A DNA stretch of 64,000 nt. It comes from Paraglaciecola sp030730205 (GTDB taxonomy: Bacteria > Pseudomonadota > Gammaproteobacteria > Enterobacterales > Alteromonadaceae). A program made the translations under genes and the position numbers. The notes under the pieces were generated by a model that did not search any database, was not told the DNA's origin, and worked only from the letters and a program-made list of their open reading frames with translations. Positions 63,480 through 64,000 of the stretch are shown here, in pieces. Position 1 is the first letter of the stretch; each line of letters begins with the position of its first letter. Location: contig NZ_JBGQOM010000005.1 in assembly GCF_052119645.1 (NCBI RefSeq), positions 62,001 to 126,000 on the forward strand, read 5' to 3'.

Positions 63480-64000
63480 ATGAAATTAGCTTCGCTAAAA
63501 ACAGAACATCCAGATGGCAAACTAGTGGTGGTTGCAAAAGATCACGGCAGCTTTGTTGACGTGACTGATATTGCTCCAACCATGCAATTCGCACTCGACA
63601 ATTGGGCAAGCTGCAGCGAAGCCTTAAAGGCGAAGTATAAAAGCCTGAATGATGGTCTTGAACCTAACAGTTCGACTTTTACTAGTCAGTCGACTTATGC
63701 CCCTTTACCTCGCTCGTGGCAGTGGTTAGATGGTTCGCTTTTTCTTAATCACGGCCATTTGATGCAACAGGCTTTTCATCTTGATCCTATCGCTGATGCA
63801 GACAAATATCCGCTGGTTTATCAAGGTGCCGGTGACAGTTTTCTGGGCGCTAAAGATGACATAGTCGTGGCTGACCTAAAACACGGCATTGACTTTGAAG
63901 GTGAATTTGGCGTGATTGTGGATGCCATTCCTATGGGCAGCTCTGCCGAGTATGCGCTATCTAAAATTCGTTTGGTGGTGTTGCTCAATGACATCAGCTA
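63480..64000 (+). CDS. fumarylacetoacetate hydrolase family protein, N-terminal part
   Basis: The plus strand from an ATG at 63480 is open to the right edge (173 complete codons). Motifs such as PLPRSWQWLDGS, FLNHGHLM, YQGAGDSFLG and IDFEGEFGVIVD (metal-binding Glu pair) identify the shorter FAH-family enzymes of about 330 aa, different from the 438-aa FahA at 49-50 kb. A maiA-like or ring-cleavage gene may follow outside the window. Its divergent LysR gene is the likely regulator. Confidence 0.85.
   Translation, partial: MKLASLKTEHPDGKLVVVAKDHGSFVDVTDIAPTMQFALDNWASCSEALKAKYKSLNDGLEPNSSTFTSQSTYAPLPRSWQWLDGSLFLNHGHLMQQAFHLDPIADADKYPLVYQGAGDSFLGAKDDIVVADLKHGIDFEGEFGVIVDAIPMGSSAEYALSKIRLVVLLNDIS

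Noticed and set aside
1..64000. CRISPR array, insertion sequence, prophage, tRNA or rRNA
   Set aside because: No regularly spaced repeats, transposase, integrase or structural RNA signature was seen.

Overview
The window comes from a marine gammaproteobacterium of the order Alteromonadales, most likely Alteromonadaceae near Paraglaciecola, Glaciecola or Alteromonas. This is inferred from the protein content (FadE, long-type PurC, DUF2066, DUF3108, AstA, PA2778/PA2779 pair, AAHS and TonB-dependent uptake genes), the moderate GC content, and a gene order that mirrors the Escherichia coli purMN-hda-yfgD-bepA-perM and bcp-gcvR-dapA-bamC-purC blocks. I see no insertion sequence, prophage, CRISPR array, rRNA or tRNA gene.

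Region 1 (1-19 kb) is conserved core. It runs from the cut cmoA start and fadE (behind a FadR-type palindrome) through purM-purN-DUF3108, DUF2066-hda, and a tight yfgD-wrbA-DUF2069-metallopeptidase operon. It continues with a TlpA-like thioredoxin, bepA, perM, bcp, gcvR, dapA-bamC and purC.

Region 2 (19-28.5 kb) holds a CpxA/CpxR pair with a divergent CpxP/Spy-like gene behind a perfect CpxR box. A PA2779-PA2778 lipoprotein peptidase pair follows, with a perfect CRP core upstream of it. Then come an esterase lipoprotein, astA with a divergent Lrp-type regulator, an EamA transporter and an unrecognised membrane-anchored protein.

Region 3 (28.5-44.5 kb) is accessory. It carries an OprC/NosA-like copper TonB receptor followed by a RegB/RegA-type two-component pair, then vanillate demethylase vanAB with divergent vanR and three VanR-type operators. 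DUF1428, a secreted M20 peptidase, mlaC and mlaA (away from mlaFEDB), a mipA-RR-HK operon and maiA complete it.

Region 4 (44.5-64 kb) is an aromatic catabolism island. It contains a large TonB receptor plus a secreted B3-like metallo-hydrolase and a tyrosine-degradation operon (hppD-VOC-fahA) with a divergent Lrp regulator. It also contains a sulfotransferase-like gene and a ferulate operon (AAHS transporter, vanillin dehydrogenase, feruloyl-CoA hydratase/lyase, feruloyl-CoA synthetase). An orphan pilin, an acyl-CoA dehydrogenase, and a LysR gene divergent from a second FAH-family gene cut by the right edge close the window.

The parts fit together as follows. Ferulate would become feruloyl-CoA, then vanillin, then vanillate in the 54-59 kb operon, and vanAB at 33-35 kb would demethylate vanillate to protocatechuate. 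Tyrosine would go through HppD to homogentisate, with MaiA and FahA acting after ring cleavage. No HmgA ring-cleavage enzyme is visible in this window. The most unusual signal is a 92-bp non-coding element (71/92 identical by hand count, ungapped) upstream of both the TonB receptor at 45.0 kb and the ferulate operon at 54.3 kb. It suggests the two transcription units share one regulator and that the receptor may import phenolic material.
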